A stretch of DNA of 64,000 nt from Iningainema tapete BLCC-T55 (GTDB lineage Bacteria; Cyanobacteriota; Cyanobacteriia; Cyanobacteriales; Nostocaceae), in assembly GCF_014698965.1 (NCBI RefSeq), contig NZ_JACXAE010000086.1, positions 124,001 to 188,000 on the forward strand, read 5' to 3'. The position numbers and the translations under genes were made by a program. This document shows, piece by piece, positions 8,392-16,439 of this stretch (the first letter of the stretch is position 1; every line of letters begins with the position of its first letter). The notes below the pieces were generated by a model. That model worked only from the letters and a program-made list of their open reading frames with translations. It was not told where the DNA came from and searched no databases.

Positions 8392-11106
8392 TTACTTGTG
8401 ATCTAAAGGATAATGTTTTGTTAAAAACTTTTCTGCCTCTGAGCGATCGCTAATCACTCCATCTAGGGTAGCGGCTAGTATGTCATCTAATATTAAACGA
8501 TATTGCGGTCCTGGTTTGTAGCCTAGTTTTCTCAAATCGTTGCCGTTGAGAATGGGTTGAATATTACGCCATAGGGTGAGATATTGCCAAATTTTACGTC
8601 TGAGATGTCGTTGGGATTGTACGGCGATAATAATCAGTGTGGGTAAGTCGTAGCTGCGCAACATTTGTACTACTTGACTGGGGCGATGGCTGTTGGTTAA
8701 AGATTCGGTGATTTCTGTTTGTGCTGTGGCTAAGTTATCTAAATAATTGATACTGTCATCAGGTAATTGCAGGTTTTTTGCTACTTGCCCTCGGTATTGT
8801 GGTTGTAAGTGAGCAATTAAAGCTTCTAAGCGCATTTGCCAGTGGATGAGGGTTTGCTCTCGATCAAATCGTCGCAAACAACGTTCTAATAAATTTAGTT
8901 GTCGTAATAGTTCTTGATCTAGTTCAAGGGTAGGATGGATACATTGTAATGCGCCTAAGTCGGATAGTAACTGCAAAGCTGGTTTCCAATAGCGGGCTTC
9001 GAGGATGTGTTTTAATTCTGCCTTGAGTCGAGTTTGTAGGGCGGGTGTTTTGCTATTTTCTTTGGCGGTGCGATCATAAACGCCGCTGTTGATGGCATAT
9101 TGAATATATTCTTGTGTTTGTGCTTCTAATTTAAATCCCAATCGCACAGCAAAGCGTACACCACGATAAATGCGGGTAGGATCTTCAATGAAGCTGTTCG
9201 CGTGCAATACTCGAACTTGTTTCGCCTGTAAATCAACTAATCCACCAAAGAAATCTAGTAATTTACCTGCATGGGGAGATGTTAGTCGCAATGCCATTGC
9301 GTTGATGGTAAAGTCTCGACGATATAAGTCTTGACGAATGGAGCTTGCTTCTACTTCAGGGTTTGCTGCTGGGTAAGGATAGAATTCTGTCCTAGCGGTG
9401 GCAATATCAACCCATAAAGATTCTAATTCTGGATCGTTGTGCCATAGCAAAGCGGCTGTTTGAAATGCTCCATGAATTTCTAAACGTGCTTGGGGATACA
9501 TTTGCTGTAGTGCTTTTGCTAATTCAACTCCTGCACCTACATCTGCTGAAGAGTGAAAACCATCTACAACCAAGTCAATATCTTGAATCATTAAGTTACC
9601 AGTTGTCTGGGCGAGTAGTAAGTCTCGTACTCCTCCGCCAACAAGATAAAGATGCCAACCTCTTTTTTCGGCTTCCACAGAAGCTAAATTTAGTAATTTC
9701 CATAATTGAGGTGCAAGACGCGATCGCAATTGTGGGATGTTAATATTTCCTTGTGCTGTCTTGGTTTTGAGACGCCCCGCCGGGGCGTCTCTACCGTCAC
9801 TGCGTTGATGTAATTCCCGCAATACATCTGTACGGGTGACAATTCCTACTAACTGCTCGTTTTCTATTACTGGTAGCCGCCCGATATCATATGTTACCAT
9901 GAGCGACTCGATTTCTGGCAGTGTGGTATCTGGGGTAATTGTCTTCATATTCACTGTCATGTAACCTTTGACTGGCGCATGACTGAAGCCGTGGTGTAAA
10001 GCAATATCAATGTCTCGGCGAGAAATGATACCTACTAGTTGCCCAGTTGCTTCGACTACAGATAAGCCAGAGTGTCCGTAGCGTAACAAAATGCGTTGTG
10101 CTTCGGCAATTGTAGTTTCTGGACGGATAGTACGTACTGGGGATGACATCAAATCTCTGGCGGTAGGTGGATGGGGTATTGTGGCGTTTATCCCGTCTAG
10201 GAGTTGTTGTAAGATGGCTTGGGTATCTACTCCACGTAAGTTTAAAGATACTGCTTGAGAATGTCCGCCACCACCTAAAGGTTGAAATAATTTGTGGAGA
10301 TTAAGATTGGGGATGTGCGATCGCCCAATTAGTGTCAAACTAGATATGTTATCTTCTACACCATATTCATGTGCTAGTAGTAGACTATCAATCTCAGTTA
10401 AATCCATTAGCTGTGAAGCCAGACTTGATAAACCAGGTACAAAATTATCTGACTGTAAATTTACCCAAGCTATTTTATATCCATGTATTTCTTGTGACTT
10501 TAATTCTTCCAGTGCTAGCTTTAATAACTCTTGTAATTGAGGAGACAAACCAGGATCGAGGTACTGGTTAACAATCTGTAAACTTGCTCCTTGTTGCATC
10601 AACCAAGCCAAAGCTAAAGCATCTCGTGGTGTAGCACAACTAAAGGTAAGGGAACCCGTATCAAAGTGAATACCCAAAGCCATTACGGTTGCTTCGGCTT
10701 TTGTCAGGGAAATTTGCTTTTGTTGTAATTGCTCGGCGATTAAAGTCGTCGTAGCGCCCACTTGCTCTAAATGTAATTGTGTCGCTTCAATATCCCCAAC
10801 TTGTTCTAAGTGATGGTCATAAACTATAATTTCCTGAATATCGGGTAAATCTAACCACTCAGCAGCTTTGCCCAAGCGAGTACGATCTTGCAAATCTACC
10901 ACTACTAAGGAACGAATTGTTTCCGGATTAACTGCACGCCGTTCAATTAACGGATACTCATCACGATACAACGCCAAAAAATCTTTGACAACTGGGTGAA
11001 CTCCACCTGGTAAGACAATTTTACTTCCCGGTAGCAAGCGTGTTAGTCCTACCGCAGCTCCTAGTGCGTCAAAATCCGCTGTTGTGTGGCAAAGAATTAG
11101 ATCCAT
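8392..11106 (-). CDS. DHH-DHHA1-CBS-tRNA nucleotidyltransferase/poly(A) polymerase fusion
   Basis: The 904-residue multidomain protein starts at the ATG giving MDLILCHTTADFDALGA. A DHH phosphoesterase domain (D11/D13, DHH 97-99) comes first, then DHHA1 with GGGGHSQA (278-285). A CBS pair (about 318-430) follows, and then a class II nucleotidyltransferase with GGGVRD (about 490-495) and catalytic D509/D511. A-adding or CCA-adding enzymes with this layout are known from Aquifex and cyanobacteria, so it probably matures tRNA 3' ends; whether it adds only A is inference. A palindromic repeat at 9769-9791 is translated as a linker (residues about 436-446). Another palindrome ends 5 bp upstream of the start codon. 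Confidence 0.85.
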   Translation of the reverse strand: MDLILCHTTADFDALGAAVGLTRLLPGSKIVLPGGVHPVVKDFLALYRDEYPLIERRAVNPETIRSLVVVDLQDRTRLGKAAEWLDLPDIQEIIVYDHHLEQVGDIEATQLHLEQVGATTTLIAEQLQQKQISLTKAEATVMALGIHFDTGSLTFSCATPRDALALAWLMQQGASLQIVNQYLDPGLSPQLQELLKLALEELKSQEIHGYKIAWVNLQSDNFVPGLSSLASQLMDLTEIDSLLLAHEYGVEDNISSLTLIGRSHIPNLNLHKLFQPLGGGGHSQAVSLNLRGVDTQAILQQLLDGINATIPHPPTARDLMSSPVRTIRPETTIAEAQRILLRYGHSGLSVVEATGQLVGIISRRDIDIALHHGFSHAPVKGYMTVNMKTITPDTTLPEIESLMVTYDIGRLPVIENEQLVGIVTRTDVLRELHQRSDGRDAPAGRLKTKTAQGNINIPQLRSRLAPQLWKLLNLASVEAEKRGWHLYLVGGGVRDLLLAQTTGNLMIQDIDLVVDGFHSSADVGAGVELAKALQQMYPQARLEIHGAFQTAALLWHNDPELESLWVDIATARTEFYPYPAANPEVEASSIRQDLYRRDFTINAMALRLTSPHAGKLLDFFGGLVDLQAKQVRVLHANSFIEDPTRIYRGVRFAVRLGFKLEAQTQEYIQYAINSGVYDRTAKENSKTPALQTRLKAELKHILEARYWKPALQLLSDLGALQCIHPTLELDQELLRQLNLLERCLRRFDREQTLIHWQMRLEALIAHLQPQYRGQVAKNLQLPDDSINYLDNLATAQTEITESLTNSHRPSQVVQMLRSYDLPTLIIIAVQSQRHLRRKIWQYLTLWRNIQPILNGNDLRKLGYKPGPQYRLILDDILAATLDGVISDRSEAEKFLTKHYPLDHK
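9769..9791. repeat. GTAGAGACG-family palindrome inside a coding region
   Basis: Arms GAGACGCCCC (9769-9778) and GGGGCGTCTC (9782-9791) flank a 3-nt loop. On the - strand it reads GTAGAGACGCCCC, the family signature. It lies in frame between the CBS and nucleotidyltransferase domains and encodes GRDAPAGRL, so it acts as a neutral linker insertion. Confidence 0.85.
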
Positions 11107-11111
11107 AAGAC

Positions 11112-11140
11112 GTAGAGACGTTCCGTCGGAACGTCTGTAC
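11112..11140. repeat. GTAGAGACG-family palindrome 5 bp upstream of a start codon
   Basis: Arms GTAGAGACGTTCC (11112-11124) and GGAACGTCTGTAC (11128-11140) pair with one mismatch around a GTC loop. It occupies the place where a ribosome binding site for the leftward gene starting at 11106 would be, and no Shine-Dalgarno sequence is visible there. Confidence 0.8.
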
Positions 11141-11201
11141 AAGTAAATGAATAAAATGTAGCAATTTCTGCTAGTTTACAATTAAGGAAAAACTATAAAC
11201 G

Positions 11202-11229
11202 TTGCCCTGTTGAACATTGTAACTATAGT
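11202..11229 (+). promoter_or_regulatory. Possible psbZ promoter
   Basis: TTGCCC (11202-11207) and TATAGT (11224-11229) are separated by 16 bp and resemble sigma-70 -35 and -10 boxes (4/6 and 5/6 matches). They lie about 30 bp before the psbZ start codon. This is pattern matching only. Confidence 0.35.
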
Positions 11230-11256
11230 ATCTTGCTGTTTTGGGAGAAGGGAAAA

Positions 11257-11445
11257 ATGTCTGTTATATTCCAAATTGCATTAGTAGCTTTGGTTTTTGT
11301 GTCTTTTGCTTTGGTAATAGGGGTTCCTGTTGCATACGCCACTCCCCAAAATTGGAATGAGTCGAAAAGACTTCTTTGGATTGGTTCCGGTGTTTGGTTT
11401 GCATTAGTATTTTTAGTTGGTGCATTAAACTTTTTCGTAGTTTAG
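11257..11445 (+). CDS. psbZ: Photosystem II protein PsbZ (Ycf9)
   Basis: This 62-residue protein is the expected PsbZ length, with two membrane helices (about 4-24 and 39-59) separated by a short loop with NWNESKR. The start [13 protein letters not shown] is chosen because GGGAGAAGGG (11243-11252) is correctly spaced before it; an in-frame ATG 8 codons upstream lies too close to that site. PsbZ sits at the photosystem II core edge and stabilises the dimer and antenna interface. ribH follows in the same direction. Confidence 0.95.
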   Translation: MSVIFQIALVALVFVSFALVIGVPVAYATPQNWNESKRLLWIGSGVWFALVFLVGALNFFVV

Positions 11446-11633
11446 GCAACTACTTTAAAAAACCACTCTTACATAATGGAAGACGCGGAGACTTACTTGA
11501 AGCATTGATGCGGGAAAATATTGACAAAAAACCGCGACTATGCAAATCAATCCGCGTCTTTTTGTTTGTCATCCTGAATTTTTGCCAAAGGAAATGTATA
11601 TTTTCAATAAGTATAGTTGATTTAGAGGCAGTC

Positions 11634-12206
11634 ATGGCAGTTTTCGAGGGAACTTTTACTGAGACACAACCTTTACGGTTTGCGTTGGTTATTGGTCGAT
11701 TCAATGACCTTGTGACTAATAAATTACTGGAGGGCTGTCAAGATTGCTTGAAACGCCACGGTGTTGATATCGATCCCCAAGGCTCTCAAGTAGACTATAT
11801 CTGGGTTCCCGGTAGTTTTGAAGTGCCTGTGGTAGCTCGTCAACTGGCACTGTCTCATCGCTACGATGCGATTATTTGTGTGGGTGCTGTGATTCGGGGA
11901 CAAACACCTCATTTTGATTTTGTATCTTCTGAGGTAGCTAAGGGTATTGCCGCAGCAGCATTCCAAACTGGCGTACCCGTGATATTTGGCATTTTGACAA
12001 CTGATACTATGCAGCAGGCTTTAGAACGAGCAGGGATTAAAAGTAATCATGGTTGGGACTATGCTATGAGTGCTATAGAAATGGGTACTCTGATGCGGAA
12101 ATTACGTTCTAACCTCGCTGAGCCATATGCAGCCAATGCTCAATTGCCAGCTTCGCTCAAAAGTGCTGGCGTAGGCAATTTTACTACTGAGTCAGAACAT
12201 CTCTAA
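11634..12206 (+). CDS. ribH: 6,7-dimethyl-8-ribityllumazine synthase
   Basis: The 190-residue enzyme condenses 5-amino-6-ribitylaminouracil with dihydroxybutanone phosphate, the penultimate step of riboflavin synthesis. Family marks are [25 protein letters not shown] and the phosphate/active-site loop [16 protein letters not shown] with its catalytic His. The frame is open far upstream, but [10 protein letters not shown] at 11634 matches the family start. The C-terminal 20 residues beyond the core are less conserved. It lies 188 bp downstream of psbZ on the same strand. Confidence 0.95.
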   Translation: MAVFEGTFTETQPLRFALVIGRFNDLVTNKLLEGCQDCLKRHGVDIDPQGSQVDYIWVPGSFEVPVVARQLALSHRYDAIICVGAVIRGQTPHFDFVSSEVAKGIAAAAFQTGVPVIFGILTTDTMQQALERAGIKSNHGWDYAMSAIEMGTLMRKLRSNLAEPYAANAQLPASLKSAGVGNFTTESEHL

Positions 12207-12224
12207 TTGAGTTGGGAATAGGGT

Positions 12225-12246
12225 ATGGGGCAATGGGCTGCCCCAT
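12225..12246 (+). terminator. Hairpin after ribH
   Basis: Arms ATGGGGCA (12225-12232) and TGCCCCAT (12239-12246) form a perfect 8-bp stem with a 6-nt loop, 18 bp past the ribH stop. There is no clean T-tract, so termination is only suggested. Confidence 0.4.
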
Positions 12247-12267
12247 GCCCAAATTTAAAATTACCTC

Positions 12268-12296
12268 TTGACAATCACAAAGGAGTATGACATGAT
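12268..12296 (+). promoter_or_regulatory. Probable promoter of the tRNA-Gly gene
   Basis: A perfect TTGACA (12268-12273) is followed after 17 bp by CATGAT (12291-12296), placing a start about 10 bp before the tRNA. Confidence 0.45.
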
Positions 12297-12313
12297 AGTT
12301 TGTAATGAGATTT

Positions 12314-12385
12314 GCGGGTATAGCTCAGTGGTAGAGCGTCACCTTGCCAAGGTGAATGTCGCGCGTTCGAATCGCGTTACCCGCT
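12314..12385 (+). tRNA. tRNA-Gly(GCC)
   Basis: A 72-nt cloverleaf has acceptor arms GCGGGTA and TACCCGC and discriminator T. The D-arm lies around AGCTCAGTGGTAGAGC. The anticodon stem TCACC/GGTGA holds loop TTGCCAA (anticodon GCC), and the T-arm contains GTTCGAATC. The 3' CCA is not encoded, as is common in cyanobacteria, so a nucleotidyltransferase must add it. Confidence 0.96.
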
Positions 12386-12435
12386 TAAGAAAAAGTAAAT
12401 AAGATGATAAGTGTGTACAAATCAACGCAGGTAGA

Positions 12436-12921
12436 ATGTACTACACTGGATGTAATGATGGTAGGTCATATAGCAAATTATTAGATAAACGCGCCCAAGT
12501 TACAGTACCGCTTGTGCAACCTCAAAAAGTGGAAAAAATTGACTTCAATAGCGAGTATCCGTGTCCTTGTCGTCGGCGGGGACAGTTAATTCCGATTACA
12601 CTAACAGAAGCATTTGGCTGCGATCGCTGTCAGCAAATATTTGTAGTCGAAGATAATGGTTATGCTCTAGAGCAGCTATCCACCACCTACCCATATAAAA
12701 GAGCTTGGCGGTGGAGTGGAACTTCATGGCAAGTAGCTCATCCGAAAATGGGAGAAAGTTATTTGCCAGTAGCGCTAGGGATTATTTTCGTGCTAATGAT
12801 AATATGGTTGCCATTAGCACTGCGTTTAGCAAGTGGTTCTAGCATTATTGCTTGGGCAATGGTGGCAGTGCTATTAGCGATCCTGCCAGCGCTGATGGTC
12901 TGGCTTACTTACAGACGTTAA
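12436..12921 (+). CDS. Conserved cyanobacterial membrane protein with Cys motif
   Basis: The 161-residue protein has a Cys-rich segment YPCPCRRRGQLIPITLTEAFGCDRC (two CxC/CxxC-type pairs that could bind zinc). A soluble part with WRWSGTSWQ follows, then two C-terminal membrane helices (about 109-131 and 136-158). No function is known to me. Its TAA stop overlaps the ATG of the following ProA-like gene (TAATG at 12919-12923), so the two should be translationally coupled. Confidence 0.7.
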   Translation: MYYTGCNDGRSYSKLLDKRAQVTVPLVQPQKVEKIDFNSEYPCPCRRRGQLIPITLTEAFGCDRCQQIFVVEDNGYALEQLSTTYPYKRAWRWSGTSWQVAHPKMGESYLPVALGIIFVLMIIWLPLALRLASGSSIIAWAMVAVLLAILPALMVWLTYRR

Positions 12922-14192
12922 TGAGGCTGAGTGTGGATGCTATTGATGATTGCCCTGAACATGTGATAAGTGCCAAACGCGCTTATCAGGCTTCTCTCAA
13001 GCTAGGGATAACCAAAGGAGTAGATCGTAGTAGGGCGGTGTGGGCAATGGCACAGTCGCTCCAACAATCATTTGATGACATTCTAGAAGCAAATACCTTG
13101 GATCTAGAAGTTAGTCGGGAAATGGCTGTGCCAGAGTTGATTGTGGATTGGCTCAAACTAACACCACAAAGACTAGAAACTACAGTAGAAATTCTCCAAA
13201 GGTTAGGCGAATTATCAGATCCTTTGCGGCGGGTAAGACACGCAGACTACCAACTAGAAGACTCTCAGACATACTCCCAATTAATGCCTTTAGGAGTAAT
13301 TGCTTTTATTTATGAAGCATTTCCTGAAATAGCAGCGATCGCCGCCGGATTATGTATTAAAACAGGTAATAGTCTAATTCTCAAGGGTAGCACCGAAGCG
13401 AGTAATTCTAACTTAGTCATAGCGAATGTTTTACAAGCGGCTGTGGCGGAAGCAGGTTTACCAACAGGTAGTATAGAATTTATTGCGGCAGAACATGGAA
13501 CTTCGATTCGGGATTTAGTCACACAAGAGCAGTACTTAAATTTAGTCATTCCCTATGGGAGAGCTAGCTTAGTACAACAAGTAGTCCGCCAATCAACAGT
13601 TCCTGTTTTAAAGTCAGCAATCGGTAACTGTTACCTCTATTGGTCGCCCAATGGTAGCCTAGAAATGGTACGCTGGATGATTTTCGATAGTCATCAAAGT
13701 GAGCCAGATCCAGTTAATGCGATTGAAAAAGTACTAATTCATCGCCAAACTTTGCCATCGTCCTTGTCAGTACTGTGGAACAGCTTAAGGGAAAAAGGCT
13801 TTGATATTAAAGCAGATGCAGAACTAGTAGAAACATTTCCCCAGTTACAGTTAGCAAAAGAAGGCGAATGGGGCAGCGCTTACTTAAATAAAACAGTAGC
13901 TTTTAAACTAGTCGATAGCTTAGAAGCAGCGATCGCTTGGATTAATCAGTACAGTAGTGGTCATGCCGACTGCATTGTCACTGAATCTTACCAGGAAAGT
14001 CGGCAGTTTGCTTTAGGAGTGAATAGCGCTTCTACCTATATCAACGCTTCTCCACGTTTTTGCCGCCAACTATCGCGGGGAGATTCAGTATTTTTAGGTA
14101 TGTCTAACCAAAAAGGACATCGCCGTGGATTGATTAGCTTAGAAAGTCTCACTACCGTCAAGCATATCGTTCAGGGAAATGGGCGATTTTAA
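12921..14192 (+). CDS. ProA-like (gamma-glutamyl phosphate reductase family) protein lacking the catalytic Cys
   Basis: The 423-residue protein keeps ProA landmarks: IYEAFPEIAAIAAGLCIKTGNS, ILKGSTEASNSN, LVIPYGRASLV and INASPRF. ProA reduces gamma-glutamyl phosphate to glutamate semialdehyde for proline synthesis, using a cysteine in a (S/A)-V-C-N-A-x-E block. Here the same place reads DPVNAIEKVLIH (residues 263-274), with Val265 where Cys is expected. It is probably a paralogue without normal reductase activity; a changed role is inference. The ATG overlaps the preceding stop, which fixes the start. Confidence 0.8.
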   Translation: MRLSVDAIDDCPEHVISAKRAYQASLKLGITKGVDRSRAVWAMAQSLQQSFDDILEANTLDLEVSREMAVPELIVDWLKLTPQRLETTVEILQRLGELSDPLRRVRHADYQLEDSQTYSQLMPLGVIAFIYEAFPEIAAIAAGLCIKTGNSLILKGSTEASNSNLVIANVLQAAVAEAGLPTGSIEFIAAEHGTSIRDLVTQEQYLNLVIPYGRASLVQQVVRQSTVPVLKSAIGNCYLYWSPNGSLEMVRWMIFDSHQSEPDPVNAIEKVLIHRQTLPSSLSVLWNSLREKGFDIKADAELVETFPQLQLAKEGEWGSAYLNKTVAFKLVDSLEAAIAWINQYSSGHADCIVTESYQESRQFALGVNSASTYINASPRFCRQLSRGDSVFLGMSNQKGHRRGLISLESLTTVKHIVQGNGRF

Positions 14193-14197
14193 TAAAT

Positions 14198-14262
14198 GCT
14201 AATCGCTAATCGCTAATGGTAAGAAATAACAGCGCCATGAGCAATTAGCAATTAGCATTTAT
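14198..14262. repeat. GCTAAT short tandem repeats in inverted arrangement
   Basis: Three tandem heptamers GCTAATC/G (14198-14219) face inverted units GCAATTAGCAATTAGC (14241-14256). They lie between the 3' ends of the ProA-like gene and desA, which converge. They could act as a bidirectional terminator. They belong to the heptanucleotide STRR type known in heterocystous cyanobacteria. Confidence 0.75.
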
Positions 14263-14275
14263 CAATTAGCTCTGA

Positions 14276-15328
14276 CTATTTCCCATTTTGGTAGTATTCC
14301 TTAAAAGATAAATACCCTTTAAGAGGATTGTACAGGTGACATTGGTCTGTAATGTACTTCATTAAAGACCATGAAAACTGGCATTCATACAAATATGATC
14401 CCCAATTTTCTTGCAAACTACGATGAGCTAACCGCAAATTGTAAGAAGGAATCGCAGTGGAAATGTGGTGAGGGACATGAACATTGATATCGTGGCACAG
14501 AAACTCAATCCAGCGAGGATAAATGCAATGAACTGTACCAGATAGCTGCGCTTTTGCCGCATTCCACTCCGTTTCTGCAACAAAGGGAATTTCTGGAACA
14601 GTGTGGTGAACAAGTGTAAAGGTACTCATCCAAAAATGATAACCCATCCACGGGATGAACCAAAATTTCACAAATCCCCAGACACCAGTTGTGGCGATTA
14701 AAGTTGGGAAAGCGACGAGAGCAAAAAGTACTACCACAGCCACAGAAAGCTTGACACTTGATTGATCTTTGGTGCGAAATTTAGTCCAATCAAAGTGTAA
14801 AACTGCCCAATGACCAATAGAACCTACCCACCATAAGCGGTTGCGTGTGAACTTCTCGAAACTCCAGCGTCCGATTTTACCCCAACTTTCAAACACGTGG
14901 GGTCGAATCGGATGCCAAGCATTGTCCTCATCAAGCTTATTGGTATGAGTATGGTGGTAATTATGCTGAATGCGCCAAGCGTGGAAAGGGTAAATCAAGG
15001 GCATCATAAATAAATGCCCAACTAAATCGTTAACCCAGCGACGCTTAGCAAAAGAACGATGACCACAATCATGACCGATTACAAAAAAACCAGTCAATGC
15101 AGTACCTGTAAAAATCCACGCTATGGGCAAAAGAAACCAAGGAGCGAATATTATCCCAGCGTAACCCAGACCAACCATCAAAACATTAGCTACTACTCCT
15201 GTCCAAGCTTTGAGTTGGTTTTTTTGGAAACATTCTTTTGGTAGGGTTTTGACTATATCTTTCAGTTTTAAATCCGAATTACTAAAGTCATAAACTGGTT
15301 CTTGGCTGTTGATTGTTGATGTAGTCAT
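14276..15328 (-). CDS. desA: Acyl-lipid omega-6 (delta-12) desaturase DesA
   Basis: The 350-residue membrane enzyme matches the DesA length. The di-iron histidine boxes are HDCGH (about 88-92), HNYHH (about 124-128) and HVPHH near 286-290. Four hydrophobic segments anchor it. DesA inserts the delta-12 double bond into oleoyl chains of thylakoid and plasma membrane lipids, using ferredoxin. The opening motif [12 protein letters not shown] and overall layout favour DesA over the omega-3 enzyme DesB. desC lies upstream on the same strand, but no desB follows. Confidence 0.92.
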   Translation of the reverse strand: MTTSTINSQEPVYDFSNSDLKLKDIVKTLPKECFQKNQLKAWTGVVANVLMVGLGYAGIIFAPWFLLPIAWIFTGTALTGFFVIGHDCGHRSFAKRRWVNDLVGHLFMMPLIYPFHAWRIQHNYHHTHTNKLDEDNAWHPIRPHVFESWGKIGRWSFEKFTRNRLWWVGSIGHWAVLHFDWTKFRTKDQSSVKLSVAVVVLFALVAFPTLIATTGVWGFVKFWFIPWMGYHFWMSTFTLVHHTVPEIPFVAETEWNAAKAQLSGTVHCIYPRWIEFLCHDINVHVPHHISTAIPSYNLRLAHRSLQENWGSYLYECQFSWSLMKYITDQCHLYNPLKGYLSFKEYYQNGK

Positions 15329-15540
15329 GAATACCTGATAAACCTAAACTTCACTAGCGTTTCACCAAATCAATCAGTGAATTTCCGCAAAGTTTCTTAA
15401 CATTGGCGTTTCGGATTATAGCAATAAATATAGCCTCATTGGTGCTATATAACAGGAAATTTAGGAAAAATCCTGGAAATAGTAGGAGAACTAGCATTGC
15501 TATCCCCCTACCTTCCATTTGCTAAGTAGACTACAGCTTA

Positions 15541-16356
15541 CTACTTTTCTGGTGCTAGTTTCACATTTGTAGCCAAACCAAGAGTTTGTAGCAATCGAAT
15601 TGTGATCCAAGTTAAATCGAATTCCCACCATTTCAACCCGTGACGAGCCGAGTACTGATAGGCATGGTGATTATTATGCCAGCCTTCACCAAAGACTAGT
15701 AGAGCTACCCACCAGCAGTTAGTTGACTTATCGCCAGATTCGTGACTGCGGTATCCATATTTATGGGTAGCGCTATTTACTAACCAGGTACAGTGCCACA
15801 CAAAGACGATCCGAACAAAAATCCCCCAAACTACAAACGACCAGCCGCCTAAGAGCAAAAGTAATACACTTAGAGCAAACTGAATGAATATCATGTTTTT
15901 GTCTAAAAACTGATAAACTTTGTCATCGGCAATGTCTTTAGTGAAACGTGGAATTTCTAATTCATCTTCTCTATGATAAATCAGCCAACCCATGTGGCTC
16001 CACCAGAAACCTTTATTTGAATCATGGGGGTCAAAATTTTGATCAGAATGCAAATGGTGTATACGATGTGTTCCTACCCACTCAATTACCCCTCCCTGGC
16101 TAGCTAGAGTTCCGCAAAAGATCAGGAAATACTCTAGCCACTTGGGCGCGGTGAAACTGCGGTGAGTGACAAGGCGGTGAAATCCCAAGGTAATACCTAA
16201 GCCGCCTGTAACCCAATAAAGAAACAAAGCCACACCCACAGCTTTCCAGCTAAAATTGCTGGGCAGCAGTGCCATTAACGCTCCGGCATGCAAAATCACG
16301 AAAAAAATGGTATTAACCCAATGAATTTGAAGTTTGGTTGAAGTAGCAATTGTCAT
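15541..16356 (-). CDS. desC: Acyl-lipid delta-9 desaturase DesC
   Basis: The 271-residue protein has the delta-9 acyl-lipid desaturase boxes HRLVTHRSF, HRIHHLHSD and a C-terminal HNNHH (EGWHNNHHAYQ). It introduces the first double bond at C9 of stearoyl lipids and supplies the substrate for DesA next door. The start MTIATSTKL is chosen because upstream in-frame residues lack homology and run into the divergent lyase promoter. The neighbouring desA, 212 bp downstream, suggests joint low-temperature control, as known for des genes; no operator was recognised. Confidence 0.93.
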   Translation of the reverse strand: MTIATSTKLQIHWVNTIFFVILHAGALMALLPSNFSWKAVGVALFLYWVTGGLGITLGFHRLVTHRSFTAPKWLEYFLIFCGTLASQGGVIEWVGTHRIHHLHSDQNFDPHDSNKGFWWSHMGWLIYHREDELEIPRFTKDIADDKVYQFLDKNMIFIQFALSVLLLLLGGWSFVVWGIFVRIVFVWHCTWLVNSATHKYGYRSHESGDKSTNCWWVALLVFGEGWHNNHHAYQYSARHGLKWWEFDLTWITIRLLQTLGLATNVKLAPEK

Positions 16357-16439
16357 GCAGTAACCTGAATAGGAATTGTTCAGCCTAATCTGCGTGATCC
16401 ATAAATCCGCAAATGTATATTTTTGTGAACGAGGAACAA

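Noticed and set aside
11107-11142. TTG start giving a 12-residue extension of the DHH-CBS protein
   Set aside because: The extension is translated palindrome repeat; the ATG at 11106 begins the conserved DHH sequence.
11376-11633. Upstream extension of the ribH frame
   Set aside because: It overlaps psbZ and has no similarity to lumazine synthase; the family start is at 11634.
14198-14262. Possible CRISPR array (tandem GCTAAT repeats)
   Set aside because: The units are 7 bp, contiguous and without unique spacers; they are STRR-type repeats. No other array or cas gene was seen.
14276-16356. Missing desB next to desC-desA as a sign of gene loss
   Set aside because: desB may be elsewhere in the genome; absence from one neighbourhood is not evidence of loss.
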